DNA of 64,000 nucleotides, from positions 485,039,501-485,103,500 of the forward strand of contig CM057459.1 in NCBI GenBank assembly GCA_016271365.2, written 5' to 3'. This DNA is from Neoceratodus forsteri (taxonomy: Eukaryota > Chordata > Ceratodontiformes > Ceratodontidae). Shown piece by piece: positions 1-10,069 of this stretch. The first letter of the stretch is position 1. Each line of letters begins with the position of its first letter. The notes beneath the pieces are model-generated. The model ran no database searches, was not told the origin of the DNA, and saw only the letters and a list, made by a program, of their open reading frames with translations. Made by a program: the position numbers and the translations under genes.

Positions 1-1090
1 CAGAGAGTAGTGGTCAGTGGGGAGCTCTAGAACCCTAGAGAGGTCGGTAGTGGGGTACCGCAGGGCTCAGTCCTGGGTCCAATCCTGTTTAATGCATACA
101 TTTCGGACATCAGGGAGGGTATAGGGTGTGAAATGAGTCTCTTTGCTGATGACTCCAAGATGGGAGCAGTAGCTGAGGGGGAATAGGGGAGGTTGGCCCT
201 GCAGTGGGACCTGGACACCATGGAAAGGTGGGCTCACAGATGGAAATTACATTTCAATATCACCACGTGCAAGGTGATACATCTTGGGTAGGGAAAATAT
301 AAACACAGGTACACCCTGGGAGGGGAGGCGCTGGAGGCCTCAACAAGCGAAAAAGACCTAGGGGTCATGGTGGATGCATGTATGAATAACTCTGAGCAGT
401 GCAAGAGAGCAGCAAGCAAAGCAAACAGGATGTTGGGATGCATCACAAGGGGGATCACCTCTAGGAGCAGGGAAGTGATTCTGCCACTGTACAATGGATT
501 GGTTAGACCACACCTTGAGTACTGTGTACAGTACTGGAGACCACACTTGAAGAGGGACATACAGCTCCTGGAGAGGGTACAGAGGAGTGCAACTACGATG
601 ATATGAGGACTAGGGGATTTGATGTATGAGGACAGACTTGAGGTGCTCTGCCTGTTTTCATTGGAGGAGAGGCGAGATGGGGGGACATGATTGAGGTCTT
701 CAAGTACCTCAAGGGAATAAATAGGGTAAATACGGAGGGAATCTTTAGACTAAAGCAGGGAAGTATCACCAGAGGGCATGGTTTGAAGTTGGGAGGTGGA
801 AGGGTGAGGGGGGAAAAGAGGAGGAGTTTTTTCACTGAGAGGGTGGTGGATCCTTGGAACGTGTTGCCTGGTGAGCTGGTTCAGGGATCCACAGTGGAGG
901 GCTTCAAGAGAAGGTGGGACAGACACAGAAAGCGGATGTATCAGATGATGGCCTGGCCCAGGGGTGGGATGGATGATAGGGTTTCTGGAACATGGGGGGG
1001 GCCTCGGCACCCAACTAGGGATCTGAGGTTCGAGCACACTCAATAGACCATAAGGCCTAATCTGCTGGCAATTAGTATGTTAGTATGTTA
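1..1090 (+). mobile_element. CR1-type LINE, 3' part (5' cut by window edge)
   Basis: The window opens inside a reverse transcriptase. A VPQGSVLGP-like motif is followed by an intact FADD catalytic box at 142-153. The thumb and C-terminal region follow (LVRPHLEYCVQYW at about 500-540, then FTERVVDPWN at about 830-860). Several stops and frameshifts break the frame, so it is a dead copy. The 3' end near 1045-1090 reads AAGGCCTAATCTGCTGGCAA followed by repeated TTAGTATG octamers, the short tandem 3' terminus expected of CR1. The same 3' end occurs on the copy at 27811-29275, so the two belong to one subfamily. This is a clear match by RT motifs and 3' terminus; the subfamily name cannot be given. 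Confidence 0.88.
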
Positions 1091-1480
1091 GAGGTGAATA
1101 ATCAGCTACTTAACTAGTAAGGAAAAGAAAGCCTGGAAAAAAAACAGATTTAGAGAAAGAAATAGGCTGGAAAACAGACACATGGCTATTCATATTCCTG
1201 AGACATTTAAAACACTTACGCAAGATAACAATGAGTACAACAATCTGGTCTCATATAAGGCTGAGAGACACATTTTAATGTCAAGAGCCAAATAATATGC
1301 CTTAGGAGATAAACCAGACAAAATTCTGGCACTGCAATTACAAAAAGAAAAACAGGAAAATTGTGGATTGAACAAACAAATTGATTACCAACCTCATTGA
1401 TATTAACAAAGTGTTCTCAGACTATTAATCCACACTCTACAGCTTCAAGAGATTAAAGTACCCTGAAACTGAGTCTTGCT
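1091..1480. other. AT-rich spacer, no feature seen
   Basis: No coding, tRNA-like or repeat motif was recognised between the CR1 3' end and the first minisatellite unit. Confidence 0.4.
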
Positions 1481-2085
1481 TGTACACATATTTACTACAG
1501 TATATATAGAGCAGGTGAGATGCAATGTCTCATTTTCACTGGTGTCCTGCTTTAAAGGAGATAGGAAATGATTTTTACATATTTAATTACCCTCCCATCT
1601 CTCATTCCATGCCAGTTATGTATTCTGATTTGCTTTGACCATGTTTTGATAAATAAATGATCTAACTTTGAGGTGTCCCAGCTCTAAGTAGAGATCCACT
1701 CTTCTCAGTAGATACTGAACTTTTTGATCATATTTCTAAGATATTCTATGACATCAGTAACTCCCGTTCCATGCTATTCATCTGAATGGCCTGGATTGGT
1801 GTTATTGATGTCATAGAATGTTCAGGCAGTGTGAAGTAAGAGAGCAGCAACTGCTGAGGAGAAAAGGATTCAGGGTAGTTACAAAGGCAACAACATTAAA
1901 TTATAAGTTTAACATAAAAGGTAAAAAACATATCATAATATTTGATGGATACTACAGGGACAACAGAATGTCATCTAGATGTGTAAAAACTGTTTCCTAT
2001 CATCTTTAACACATTCTTACAGTAGATGGTAATTACCCAGGATAGGGCAGCTAAGAGGCAGTATCTACTTTTAAGTGGGCTCCCA
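1481..2085 (+). repeat. ~77-bp minisatellite, composite copy 1 (split by a MITE)
   Basis: One or two units of the ~77-bp minisatellite, which is much longer at 58.6-61 kb. The landmarks are TTTACCCAGGATAG, CAGCTGAGATGCAATATCTC, ATTTTCAGTGGGGTCCTGC and TTTTACACATTTTTAC. The left part (1481-1551) and right part (2010-2085) join smoothly once the TTAA-flanked insertion at 1556-2005 is removed. At 2070-2090 the minisatellite passes into the palindromic array through the sequence AGTGGGCTCCCACATTTTGA. The identical junction occurs at about 52198-52215. Confidence 0.7.
1556..2005. mobile_element. Kolobok/T2-like non-autonomous DNA transposon (MITE)
   Basis: A 450-bp element flanked by TTAA on both sides (1552-1555 and 2006-2009). 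Its imperfect terminal inverted repeats start AGGAGATAGGAAATG on the left and, reverse complemented, AGATGATAGGAAACA on the right, and pair for roughly 30 bp. The TTAAAGG-type terminus with TTAA target duplication is characteristic of Kolobok/T2 MITEs known from Xenopus. piggyBac also uses TTAA but has different termini. An internal inverted repeat of 14 bp (1743-1756 with 1806-1819) lies at the centre. The minisatellite unit it interrupts is present uninterrupted many times elsewhere in the window, which gives the empty site. It has no coding capacity. Confidence 0.75.
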
Positions 2086-3160
2086 CATTTTGACCCCAAA
2101 TGTCCAACAGTCTTTTTATGACCTAACATTATGACGTGAAATTTTTGAAAATTCCATCCGAAAGGTGATTTCACTGTGCAACTGTGGAAACAAGTTTCGG
2201 TGGGGATTTGAAAAATGACACCTGCCATGCTCAGGAGGTGGCATAACACAAGGGATATGTTGAACATTAGGGACCAAAATCTGCACAAAAAATAAGATTA
2301 TGAGTAAATGTTAAAACAATTCTTTTCCTCATAACTTAGTTGTTTTTTTCACATTTTTACCCAAAATTTCAACATAATCTTTTTTTGACCATTCCTTCTG
2401 AGCATGACAGGTGCCATTTATAAAACAATGGCTGAAATGTCATTTTTGAAATGACAGCTGTCACATTCACAAGGTGATGTGAAAAAAATGGCTATGTTGA
2501 AAAGTTAGGTTCAAAATATTGAAAATTACCACAGTTATGAGCGTGCATTGAAAAATTGCAGTGTAGGTTTATTTTTCTCAAATCTTTATCCCAGATTTTC
2601 ACATTGCCTCCTTATGACCTGACATAGCCTTCTTATGAGCCTTATGAACAAATGTGGAGAAAATATTGAAATCCTGACCAAAATGTGATTTCGTGACACA
2701 AGTATAAAAACACATTTTGGCCAGGATTTCAAAATTGACAGCTGTCACATTCATGAGGTACTGTGAAGAAATTACTATGTTGAAAATTAGGGGTTAAAAT
2801 GTTGAAAATTATCAAAGTTATGGGCCTGTGTTTGTAAATTTCAATGCAGGCTCATAACTCTACTGTTTTTTAAATATTTTTACAGCAGATTTCCAACATA
2901 TCCTTCTTAAGACCCTACCTCATGAATGAGGGTGGAGAAAATGTTCATCTCCAGCATAAAAGGTGATTTTGCACAATGACTGTAAAGTCACCTTTCAGGA
3001 CAGATCTGCTTAATTTCACTGTCATTGTTCATGAGGTGGGGTCCCAAAAAGGGATGTTGAAAATTTGTGGTAAAAATATTCAAAAATGTCTGAGTTATGC
3101 TAGTAAGTTCAAAACCCCATTGAAATACATTGAATCACATACTGCACCTGGTTTTGTCAG
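2086..3160 (+). repeat. Palindromic-unit array, copy 1
   Basis: A tandem array of units of about 270-300 bp, each with dyad symmetry. The outer arms are TTTTCAACATAGTC and its complement GTTGAAAATTTGG. The middle arms are CCTCATGAAC and GTTCATGAGG. The centre is AAAGGTGATTTCACA paired with TGTGAAATCACCTTT. About four units are present, each degraded, with the last one close to symmetrical (about 2900-3070). Short ORFs here are incidental. The same units form arrays at 13.74, 17.8, 21.5, 52.2 and 61.1 kb. Confidence 0.8.
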
Positions 3161-3350
3161 TTCACGGTCCAGCATTGAAAAGTGAAGATATGTCTGTGGT
3201 CCAGAGAGGATTATGGCATTGGACCTCTGGTGGCTAAGTAAGGGCTTGTGAGGTTGTGGGGTGGTGGGTGCTGAGTGGAAGGGTCAGGTGGGGGAACAGT
3301 AATGGCGTAACAGATATCGATGGACGTTTTTCTCTTTTACAGGGTTTGTT
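3160..3350 (+). repeat. GTAAGTA-type module, composite copy 1
   Basis: This module directly follows the palindromic array. It contains CCAGCATTGAAAAGTGAAGA at 3172-3191, then a splice-donor-like core degraded here to GGCTAAGTAAGGG (about 3230-3242), a G-rich stretch GTGGGGTGGTGGGTGCTGAG, ATCGATGGACG, and CTCTTTTACAGGG (about 3334-3346). The same order recurs at 14.95, 18.65, 22.08 and 53.3/54.4 kb. Function unknown. Confidence 0.65.
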
Positions 3351-3359
3351 TAAATAAAA

Positions 3360-3772
3360 ACATGAGGGACACTTTTGTTTATTTCAGGTTGTGACACTGG
3401 GGCAATTGGGCACCCCCCAGTGTCAGTGCTTTATTTGGCAGCACCAGGAGTGGTCTCCATGGTGTTGCAGAACCTAAACTGCCATGGTCAGGGGTAGAAG
3501 CCAGCACGGAGGATTGGGCACCCCCATGTCAGAAGATTGGGGCAGTTACGGGGTGTATTAAAAAAATAAAATAAACTATAAGGAACAGTTTTCTTTATTT
3601 CAGATGGAGACACTGGGGAATTGGGCAGCCTCAGTGTCAGTGTTATGCCTGGCAGCACCGAGGTTGAGCTCGCTGGTGTTACAGATGTAAAAAGGGTAGG
3701 GTGGGGGGTAGCAGCCAGCAGGGGTATTGGGGATCCCTGTGCTGGAATATTAACATAAGCTGAGCTTTGCTA
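3360..3772 (+). repeat. Two tandem ~216-bp units (GACACTGGGG repeat)
   Basis: GACACTGGGG begins at 3393 and again at 3609. Each time it is followed by CAGTGTCAGTG, a GGCAGCACC segment, CTGGTGTT, and an AGCCAGCA...GGATTGGG-like segment. Related but diverged tandem repeats sit in the same position after the module at 20.9-21.3 kb. Confidence 0.65.
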
Positions 3773-3774
3773 CA

Positions 3775-4158
3775 GCTAAATGGTGGGGCCGAGTCAGTGT
3801 GGTGTAGCTGCTCACCTGTTGGATTCTCTTAAGGGGCTGGAAGGGGAAGGAAGCAGTTCCTTTCAGGGAAGTGACTGTTGGTTTTTGCCCATCCCCCCTA
3901 CCCCACACCCAGGTTAGGAGGGAATAATCAGTTTCACTTCAGTGCAAAACCTGCTCATTGCTGGTTTTAGTTCTTTTATATTGTTTATTTTACTTGGGAT
4001 ACATTTCTGCTTATCTTGTGTTTTTTTTTTTAAGCCATTAACTTTCTGGGGCAGGAACTGTGTTTTGTCTAGCCCTGTAGCTTGGGGGAGGGGTGCCAAT
4101 TGTCTGGCCTGGGGCCTAAGCAGAGCTACTGCTAACTGATGGGGCTGAGTCAGTGTGA
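3775..4158 (+). repeat. Left part of a tRNA-like tandem repeat region
   Basis: GGGGCCGAGTCAGTGTG at about 3785 is repeated as GGGGCTGAGTCAGTGTG at about 4141, and the second copy is cut off by the adjoining LINE. The block GTTGGATTCTCTTAAGGGGC at 3819-3838 with CAGGGAAGTGACTGTT nearby recurs at 8373-8435, on the other side of the LINE. The LINE therefore seems to have inserted into one pre-existing repeat region. The part from 3900 to 4135 holds nothing else that I recognise. Confidence 0.5.
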
Positions 4159-4505
4159 TATATTTTATTTATTTATTTATTCAGCATCAGTTTACAACCT
4201 TTGAGCCAGATGCTCGTTTACAAAGGTACCTCATCACAGAGAGGACAATACAGTGATAACAACTTGGTACAGAGAAACAGTGTACAGTTTTTTTGAGGAT
4301 ACAGGCGTACAAATGAGATAAACAATTTACAACATTCAGGACTGGTGAAGTTAACATTGTTCAGGGAAATAACATCAGAAAAACATATGATATCAATACA
4401 GTGTGTTTTAGCAGAGTCAACAGGGAGGTAACAGGAACCAAGGGTAGAGAAGGTAAGGATTTGAGCAGCCAACAGGGGACTTTGTCAGAGAGTGTGCAAG
4501 ATAGC

Positions 4506-6143
4506 TTAGAAACAGCAACAGCTGCGAGTAGTGAGAAGGTGGTTCCGGAGGGTAGTTTTAAAGCAAGAGATTGTGGGGGTGCCTGAGATACTGGCAGGGA
4601 GGGAATTGTACCAAGAAGGGGCACGGTAGAGGAAGGCCCATTGTCCATGAGATGTCCTTGCCCTAGGTACCTTCAACTTGGTTTTAAAGGAGGACCGTGT
4701 TGAAGCTAGTGAGTTTACATGGTGGATAACGGCAGTCAAATCAGGAGGAGAGAGCCCAAGGAAAGTTTTTTTTGTAAGGATGCAGGTTTGATACCTAAGA
4801 CATTCATCAAGATTAAGCAGATTTGCCTGGGAATAAAGATGGCAGGTATGTGTAAGTCTGGGAGCACCTAAGATTAGTTGATAGGCCTTATTTAAGGTGA
4901 GGCGGATTTTGTTTAGTGAGGTCTGGTCAGCAGTCCTGTGGACTGGTAAGCCATAGTCAACAAGTGACAGAATGGAGGACATAACTGCGAGTCAGAGGCG
5001 AATGGAGGACATAACTGCGAGTCAGAGGGCATGGGGGGGAGACAGTGTTTGTGGCAGTAAAGGATTCCCAACCTAATATTGGTGGTGGAGGCTAAGCCGG
5101 AGATATGGGAATGGAACGTGAGGGCAAGTTCAAAGGTTATCCCAAGGTATTTGTATGTGTAAACTTATTCAAGTGGGAACATAGAGCTGGTGAAGACTTG
5201 AAGTTGGAAATTACTAGCTTTGTTTTGGGAGTGGGAGAAGATCATAGATTTGGCCTTTTTAAGATTGATAACCAGTCTATGTTCTTTAAACCAGGCTTCC
5301 ACGTCTTTATAGGATAATTGCAGGGAATATTGGAGGGTGGTGGGGTTACAGTCTGAAGCGAAGATAACAGCATCATCTCATAAAGGAGGAGTTTACCAGT
5401 ACAGGCACCTGGCAGGGTGTTGAGGTAAAGGGAAACGAGCAGGGTCTCAAGAATAGAGCCCTGGGGAACCCCAGATTGGATAGGGCAAAGGTCACAGAGG
5501 GTGCCATTGATTTTTACATGCTGGGACCGTGCAGACAGACAGCTGGAGCACCATGAGACAGGTCCTGCAGCAAAGCCAGCATGGCTGAGTGCATCCAGCA
5601 GGAGACGATGGGATACGGTGTCAAAGGCTTTTGACAGATCGATGAACACTGCACCAGCAAGAGAGCCGAGTCCAGGGAGGAATGGAGGAAGTTAGAAAAC
5701 TCAATGAAGGCAGTACTGGTGCTGTGCCCAGCACAGAAGCTGTGTTGTTCAGGACAGAGGATACTGTATTTGGTAAGAAACTCAGATATTTGGGAGGATA
5801 CTACTTTCTCTAAGGCTTTTGAGAGTGGTGAGAGGATTGAGATGGGACGATAATTACCGTAAAGGGCCCTATCTCCACCCTTTTGTATGGGAGTGACAGT
5901 GGCAATTTTCCAGGCAGATGGAAATTGCCCTAGGCAGAGTGATTTGTTGAAGAGGCTAGTGATTGGGGCGATGACCTGGTCCAGTGCCAGGCTGAGGAGT
6001 CTGGGGTCCAAGGATTCACTGCCAGTGGTGTTGCTTCTTAGGGCCTTGGTCAGATACGGTCTGACTTCATTGACAGTAACCCGGTGGAAGTGGAAAGATG
6101 CATGTGAGGGAGCAGGGACAGAAGAGTTGGGAGGGTGGGTCAA
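4506..6143 (-). pseudogene. LINE reverse transcriptase, broken
   Basis: Three overlapping minus-strand pieces (5514-6143, 5242-5649 and 4506-4982) make up the RT fingers, palm and thumb. The order is LTKALRSNTTGSESLDPRLL, NYRPISILSPLSKALEK, QHSFCAGHSTSTA, MFIDLSKAFDTVSHR, GVPQGSILE, then the thumb and the SWYNSLP C-terminal block. Frame changes near 5630 and 5380 interrupt the palm; the second falls in the catalytic YADD box. In life the enzyme would perform target-primed reverse transcription of the LINE RNA. This copy is inactive. Confidence 0.8.
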
Positions 6144-7290
6144 ACAAGTTGCTAGGGACTACAGAGCTAAAGTCAGTAAATGATTTATTGAGATGGTTAG
6201 CAATGAGGGTAGGATCAGTAGAGATAATACCCTCAATATTGATTTGGGAAGGCAGAGGAGACTGTGTACCATCATTTAGTTGTTTGATGTTATCCCAGAA
6301 GGTTCTAGCATTCCCCCAGGATGAGGTGAGTGAGGCCCGGTAATGATTTGCTTTGCGTATGGCCCAGGTACATTTATTTTGAGCAGCAGCATATGCCTGT
6401 CTGTCGGCAGGGCAGCCAGTTTCCATAGCTAGGTGCCACAGGTTATCCCTGTGCCTAAGGAGTTGGAGTTGGGAAGGAGTGACCCAGGGAGTATGCCATA
6501 CCTTGTAACGAAGTTTGGTTAGGGGTGCAAAGATATCACAAGCTTTGTTAAACATTAAGGTGAAGAAGGCCAGGGCCAAATCAAGGTTAGGGGTGGTCTC
6601 AATGGGAGACCAGTCAACTTGGGCTAGAAGTTGCTTCAGGCCTCTCAGCCCACCTGGTCGCAACTGCCGCCGTAGGGTGGCCTGTGCAGTGGGTTTGGTT
6701 AGGGATGTAATCCAATGGAAAAGAATAGGGGAGGGGTCACTGATTCCATCCGGGAGGACATGTAGATTGCAAACTTGGTTAGGTCGGTTGGTGAGGACTA
6801 CATCCAGAAGAATGCTCAACCCCATTGTGGGGTTCACTCTTGTTTTTTGTGTAACAAGTTGCGTTAGGTCAATAGCAGTAAAGGAGTCGCAGGTGGAGGA
6901 GGACGTGGGGCTAAGCCATTTGATGTTTAGATCACCCATGAGAATATGCTCAGGGGGATGTGGTAGAGAGGTGAGATACTCTATTAGAGGGACCAAGGCC
7001 TGATTTTGATTTTATGGGTGAATATAGGCGAAGGTTAGAAAGAGGGGGCCTTTAGAGGGGTCGAGGGTAAGTTTTAGGGTAAGGGCCTGTGCCCTGAGGT
7101 TAAGGACAGGGGCTGGGAGGGCTACTCCAGGAAGGGCATCTTTGATATAAATAGCACAGCCTCTACCTCGTCTCCCTACATGGTCTTCTCGAAAGAGGGA
7201 GTAGCCAGGGAGTGAGACAAGGAAGTCAGTGGTAGAGTCAGATAGCCAGGTTTCAACTAGGGAGATGATGTCAGGTTTGTGGACAGTGAC
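6067..7290 (-). pseudogene. LINE AP-endonuclease domain, broken
   Basis: On the minus strand this reads PDIISLVETWLSDS (about 7270-7220), a G-R-G-C-A-I-Y block, MGDLNIKW (about 6945-6915), a LLDVVLTNRPNQ block and the connector to the RT. This is the order of an exonuclease-endonuclease-phosphatase fold nuclease of an APE-type LINE. A stop near 7010 splits it. The longest open piece (6067-6996) runs into the RT connector. The domain would nick target DNA; this copy cannot be full length. Confidence 0.78.
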
Positions 7291-7296
7291 CCAACA

Positions 7297-7572
7297 TTAG
7301 AGCGAGTCAAATTTCTTCAGGAGACTGCAGATATTCAAAGAAGCAATAAGAAGCCCAAGGGATCTAGTCAAGGAGTTATTGTGGGTTGGGCCAGGGTTGG
7401 GATGAATGTTCCCTGACAAGAGTAGGAGGAGAAGTACAACCCTGATCAGGGGGGTGTGGAAGGCATTTTTGCATCGAGTGAGATAGTAGGAGTGGGAGAG
7501 CTTAGAGACACAAGGGTGGGCAAAGAGGTACAGGATGGGCAGGCTAGTACAATAAGTTGCCCATAGGCGCAA
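7297..7572 (-). pseudogene. LINE N-terminal segment with 2A-like NPGP motif
   Basis: A 91-residue open piece with a hydrophobic leucine run just before SGNIHPNPGPT, about 60 residues in, and then the start of the endonuclease (LIASLNICSLLKKFDSL). NPGP preceded by G-N/D-I-x-x matches the core of 2A-like ribosome-skipping sequences reported in several CR1/L2/Rex-type LINEs. The canonical D(V/I)ExNPGP is altered here (N for D, H for E). It joins the endonuclease domain after a stop near 7297. Confidence 0.6.
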
Positions 7573-7825
7573 AGGGGGAAGCTAGGTGGGGACTGGGGGG
7601 AGGGTATGATAGGTTGGGGTGCAAGGAGATAGTAGAGAAGGAGGGAGGTGACTCTGGAGCCCCAGAGTAGGGGACCTGTGGAGCCACGGGGACACCTGGG
7701 TTAGATGGAGGCCACGTGAGAAAGAGGAGGGAGATGCATGACAAGAGAAGGTGGGCAGTCATCTTAGGATGGGTCTGCAGATAGCAGTAATGAGATGGGT
7801 AGAAGAGGGTGAAAGGTCTACCCAT

Positions 7826-8440
7826 AAGTGTAGTTGCCACTTTGGTACAGTGGTAGAGCCCCCTCCTTAAGTGCACAGGGTACCAGATTCAAGGCTTGAA
7901 TTGGGTGATAGTAAAGGTCCCAGGACGGTGACTGCAGCAGCAGGGTGCAGGGTTCAAAGCCTGCAGTAGCACCCAGAAAATGTTTTAGCAGACAATGGGG
8001 GTTAGAGACTTTTAGAGTCTTAAAACCTATCACAAACAATAATCTGACATGATAGCTGAGTGGTGGAGCTGCTGAGTGAAACAGCCAGGGTGCAGGGGTC
8101 AATGCCTGCGGTGGCACCAAGAAAGAAATGGTGAAATATTTTGGTAGACTGGGGGGGGGTCAGAGACTATGAAAGTCTTAGAAAGTAAGGATAAGATAAC
8201 CAGATACAATGGTTAAGTGGTAGAGCTACCAACTCTGACATCAAGGATACTGGGTTTGAGAACAGCAGCAAGACAGAAAATAGGTATTTTTGTTTCTAAG
8301 AAGGAAGAGTTAAAACCTTGAAATTAGAGGTAGATATTGGCCTGGTTCATTGGCTTAGCAGTTGGCTTGCCTGTTGGATTGTCTTAAGGGGCTAGAAGGT
8401 CAAGGAAGTGGTTCATTTCAGGGAAGTGACTGTTAATTTT
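7826..8440 (+). repeat. Tandem array of tRNA-like units
   Basis: At least four imperfect units, each pairing a tRNA-style A box with a B box. These are TGGTACAGTGGTAGAGCC (about 7843-7860) with AGATTCAAGGCT (7880s); a B box GGGTTCAAAGCCTGC near 7950; TAGCTGAGTGGTGGAGC (about 8053-8069) with GGGGTCAATGCC (8095s); and TGGTTAAGTGGTAGAGC (about 8210-8226) with GGGTTTGAGAAC (8250s). A fifth, weaker one starts TTGGCTTAGCAGTTGGC near 8350. The period is about 120-155 bp. No cloverleaf is intact, so these are tRNA-derived repeats, not tRNA genes. Confidence 0.6.
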
Positions 8441-8888
8441 TGCTGATTTTACTGATGTTGTTATTGTTTCTTTTGCAGCTTATTGTTGCTTTCAATTGGT
8501 ACCAAGTTGCTTTCTGGATTTATTTGGAAAGTTACCAGTTTAGGGGATTTTGTAGGTGCAGCTGAGTGTTTCTTTGGGGCTGCTGGTGTGGCTGATTGTC
8601 TCTGATGGTCAGGAGGGGGCACATCCCCCCCCTACCCCACAGCTACCTCCCAGTGCATCACTTCCTTGATACTCTTAACCTGTGACATCATACAGTACCA
8701 GCTGACTGCATACACACACTGTTAGCCATCTTATTTCAGTACACTACATAGGCACAGACCACACTCTGACATAAATCTACATTCCTTGATAAATTATACC
8801 ACCAAAGAGTGTTGACAGTACAAATATATATAGTGGAGCACTGGACAATGTATAGAAGGAAAGAGCAGCAGAGGGTATGGGGCAATAA
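8441..8888. other. Spacer, no clear feature
   Basis: No coding or mobile-element motif was identified. The stretch contains a C-rich run near 8625 and AT-rich DNA near 8825. Confidence 0.35.
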
Positions 8889-8937
8889 GGGGCAGTTATG
8901 GGAACAATAGGAGAAGAAAGATAACGGGTGCGGTGCT

Positions 8938-9860
8938 TTGCAGTGGATGTGGGGCAGCAGTATTCAGAAAGATCTTCTGGACATTGTGGTGCTGCCGTAT
9001 CTGCAGGCAGCTCTCTGTGTTGAGGGAGGAAATAGCTGCACTCAGAACAGAACTGGCAAGTATACAGGTGACCTTTACACCCATACAGAGACCACCATGT
9101 CCACTACCACTCCCTCAGAGGTTGCAAAGAAGGAGGGAAGGATGGACTATGGTGGACTCAGGGAGGACTCGGGAGGCAGCACAGAGGCACATCTCCCAGC
9201 TGGTGGCATTTCACAACTAGTACACCATTCTGGCAGAGCATAGAGATTATGCAGCATCTCCAGAAGTGAACACCATGGAGGTTGAGGGGGTCATCCAGGA
9301 TGGAATCCCAAGGGCAGATGTAAGGAGAACACACAGGAGGAGGAAGCAAATCCTGGTTGGGGACTCCATTGTCTGGGGGATTGACCTGAGGTCAGATAGC
9401 AATGGTGAGAGGGAGGTAATGTGCCTACCTGGAGCCACAGTTCAGAAGGAGGGTAAGCGAATCCTTAAGATTTCAAGGGTGGTAGCAAGGATGGGGGAGC
9501 TGCATGTCATTATTCACTTGGTGACTAATGACCTGGCTGTCGAGAGGTAGATGTAGGAATGGCGCAGGAAGAGTTCAGAGAGCTGGGGAGGAGTATTGGG
9601 CAAGTAGCACACTCTGTCACCTTCTCAGAGGTGCTACCTGTCCACAGCAAGGGGGGAAGAGAGGGACATCCACATCATTGAATTCAACAAATGGCTGAAG
9701 AAATGGTGTGGAGAGGTGGGGTATGGCTTCATTGGGGACTGGAACCTCACCTGGAGGAATGAATGACTATATTCTCCAGATGGCCAGCATCTATCTAGAG
9801 GAGGCAATGGTATCCTCGCTGAGAAGTTTAAGTGCATCCTTTGTAATCATTTAAACTTGC
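8938..9860 (+). pseudogene. CR1 ORF1 (zinc-finger plus SGNH esterase), broken
   Basis: The N-terminal piece (8933-9220) has paired cysteines followed by a short coiled-coil-like segment LREEIAALRTELASIQ. The second piece (9266-9550) carries the esterase block I as ILVGDSIVWGID, then MCLPGA and a VTNDLA block where SGNH proteins have GxND. That glycine is replaced here by valine. A later segment (about 9650-9800) corresponds to the rest of the esterase but is out of frame. CR1 ORF1 proteins of this type are thought to bind RNA and membranes. This one is inactivated. Confidence 0.75.
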
Positions 9861-10069
9861 CAAGAGGGGAGGCATAGACAGTCAAGTGGATTATCATAGC
9901 CCCCCCCCAAAAAAAGACATAACTGAAAGCAGTGAGGACCCAATGACTAGCATAATATCTAACTGTAAAACTACCATGGTTAAAATGGGGGAGAGAACAG
10001 AAGGTACATCACTAATGCAGCACAAAGCAAAGACCAAAAAACAAGGAACATTAAGGGGTTACACAGAGT

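Larger units (their letters stand above)
4159..7825 (-). mobile_element. Rex1/L2-group LINE, nearly full length
   Basis: Reading on the minus strand, the element runs from about 7825 to its (AAAT)n tail at about 4159-4183. In order it encodes an N-terminal segment ending in the 2A-like motif GNIHPNPGPT, an AP endonuclease (VETWLSDS, MGDLNIKW, then LLDVVLTNRPNQ), a reverse transcriptase (NYRPISILSPLSKALEK, FIDLSKAFDTVSHR, GVPQGSILE) and a C-terminal segment (SWYNSLPASISG). Frameshifts split it into several pieces, and a base appears to be missing in the YADD box near 5380. The combination fits the CR1/L2/Rex1 group; the exact family is not certain. It has inserted into a tRNA-like tandem array. 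Confidence 0.85.

Noticed and set aside
2086..3160. CRISPR-like array
   Set aside because: Units are ~270-300 bp, palindromic and contiguous, with no unique spacers, in a eukaryotic repeat context.
7840..8270. True tRNA genes
   Set aside because: A and B boxes are present, but acceptor and anticodon stems do not form. They are tRNA-derived repeats.
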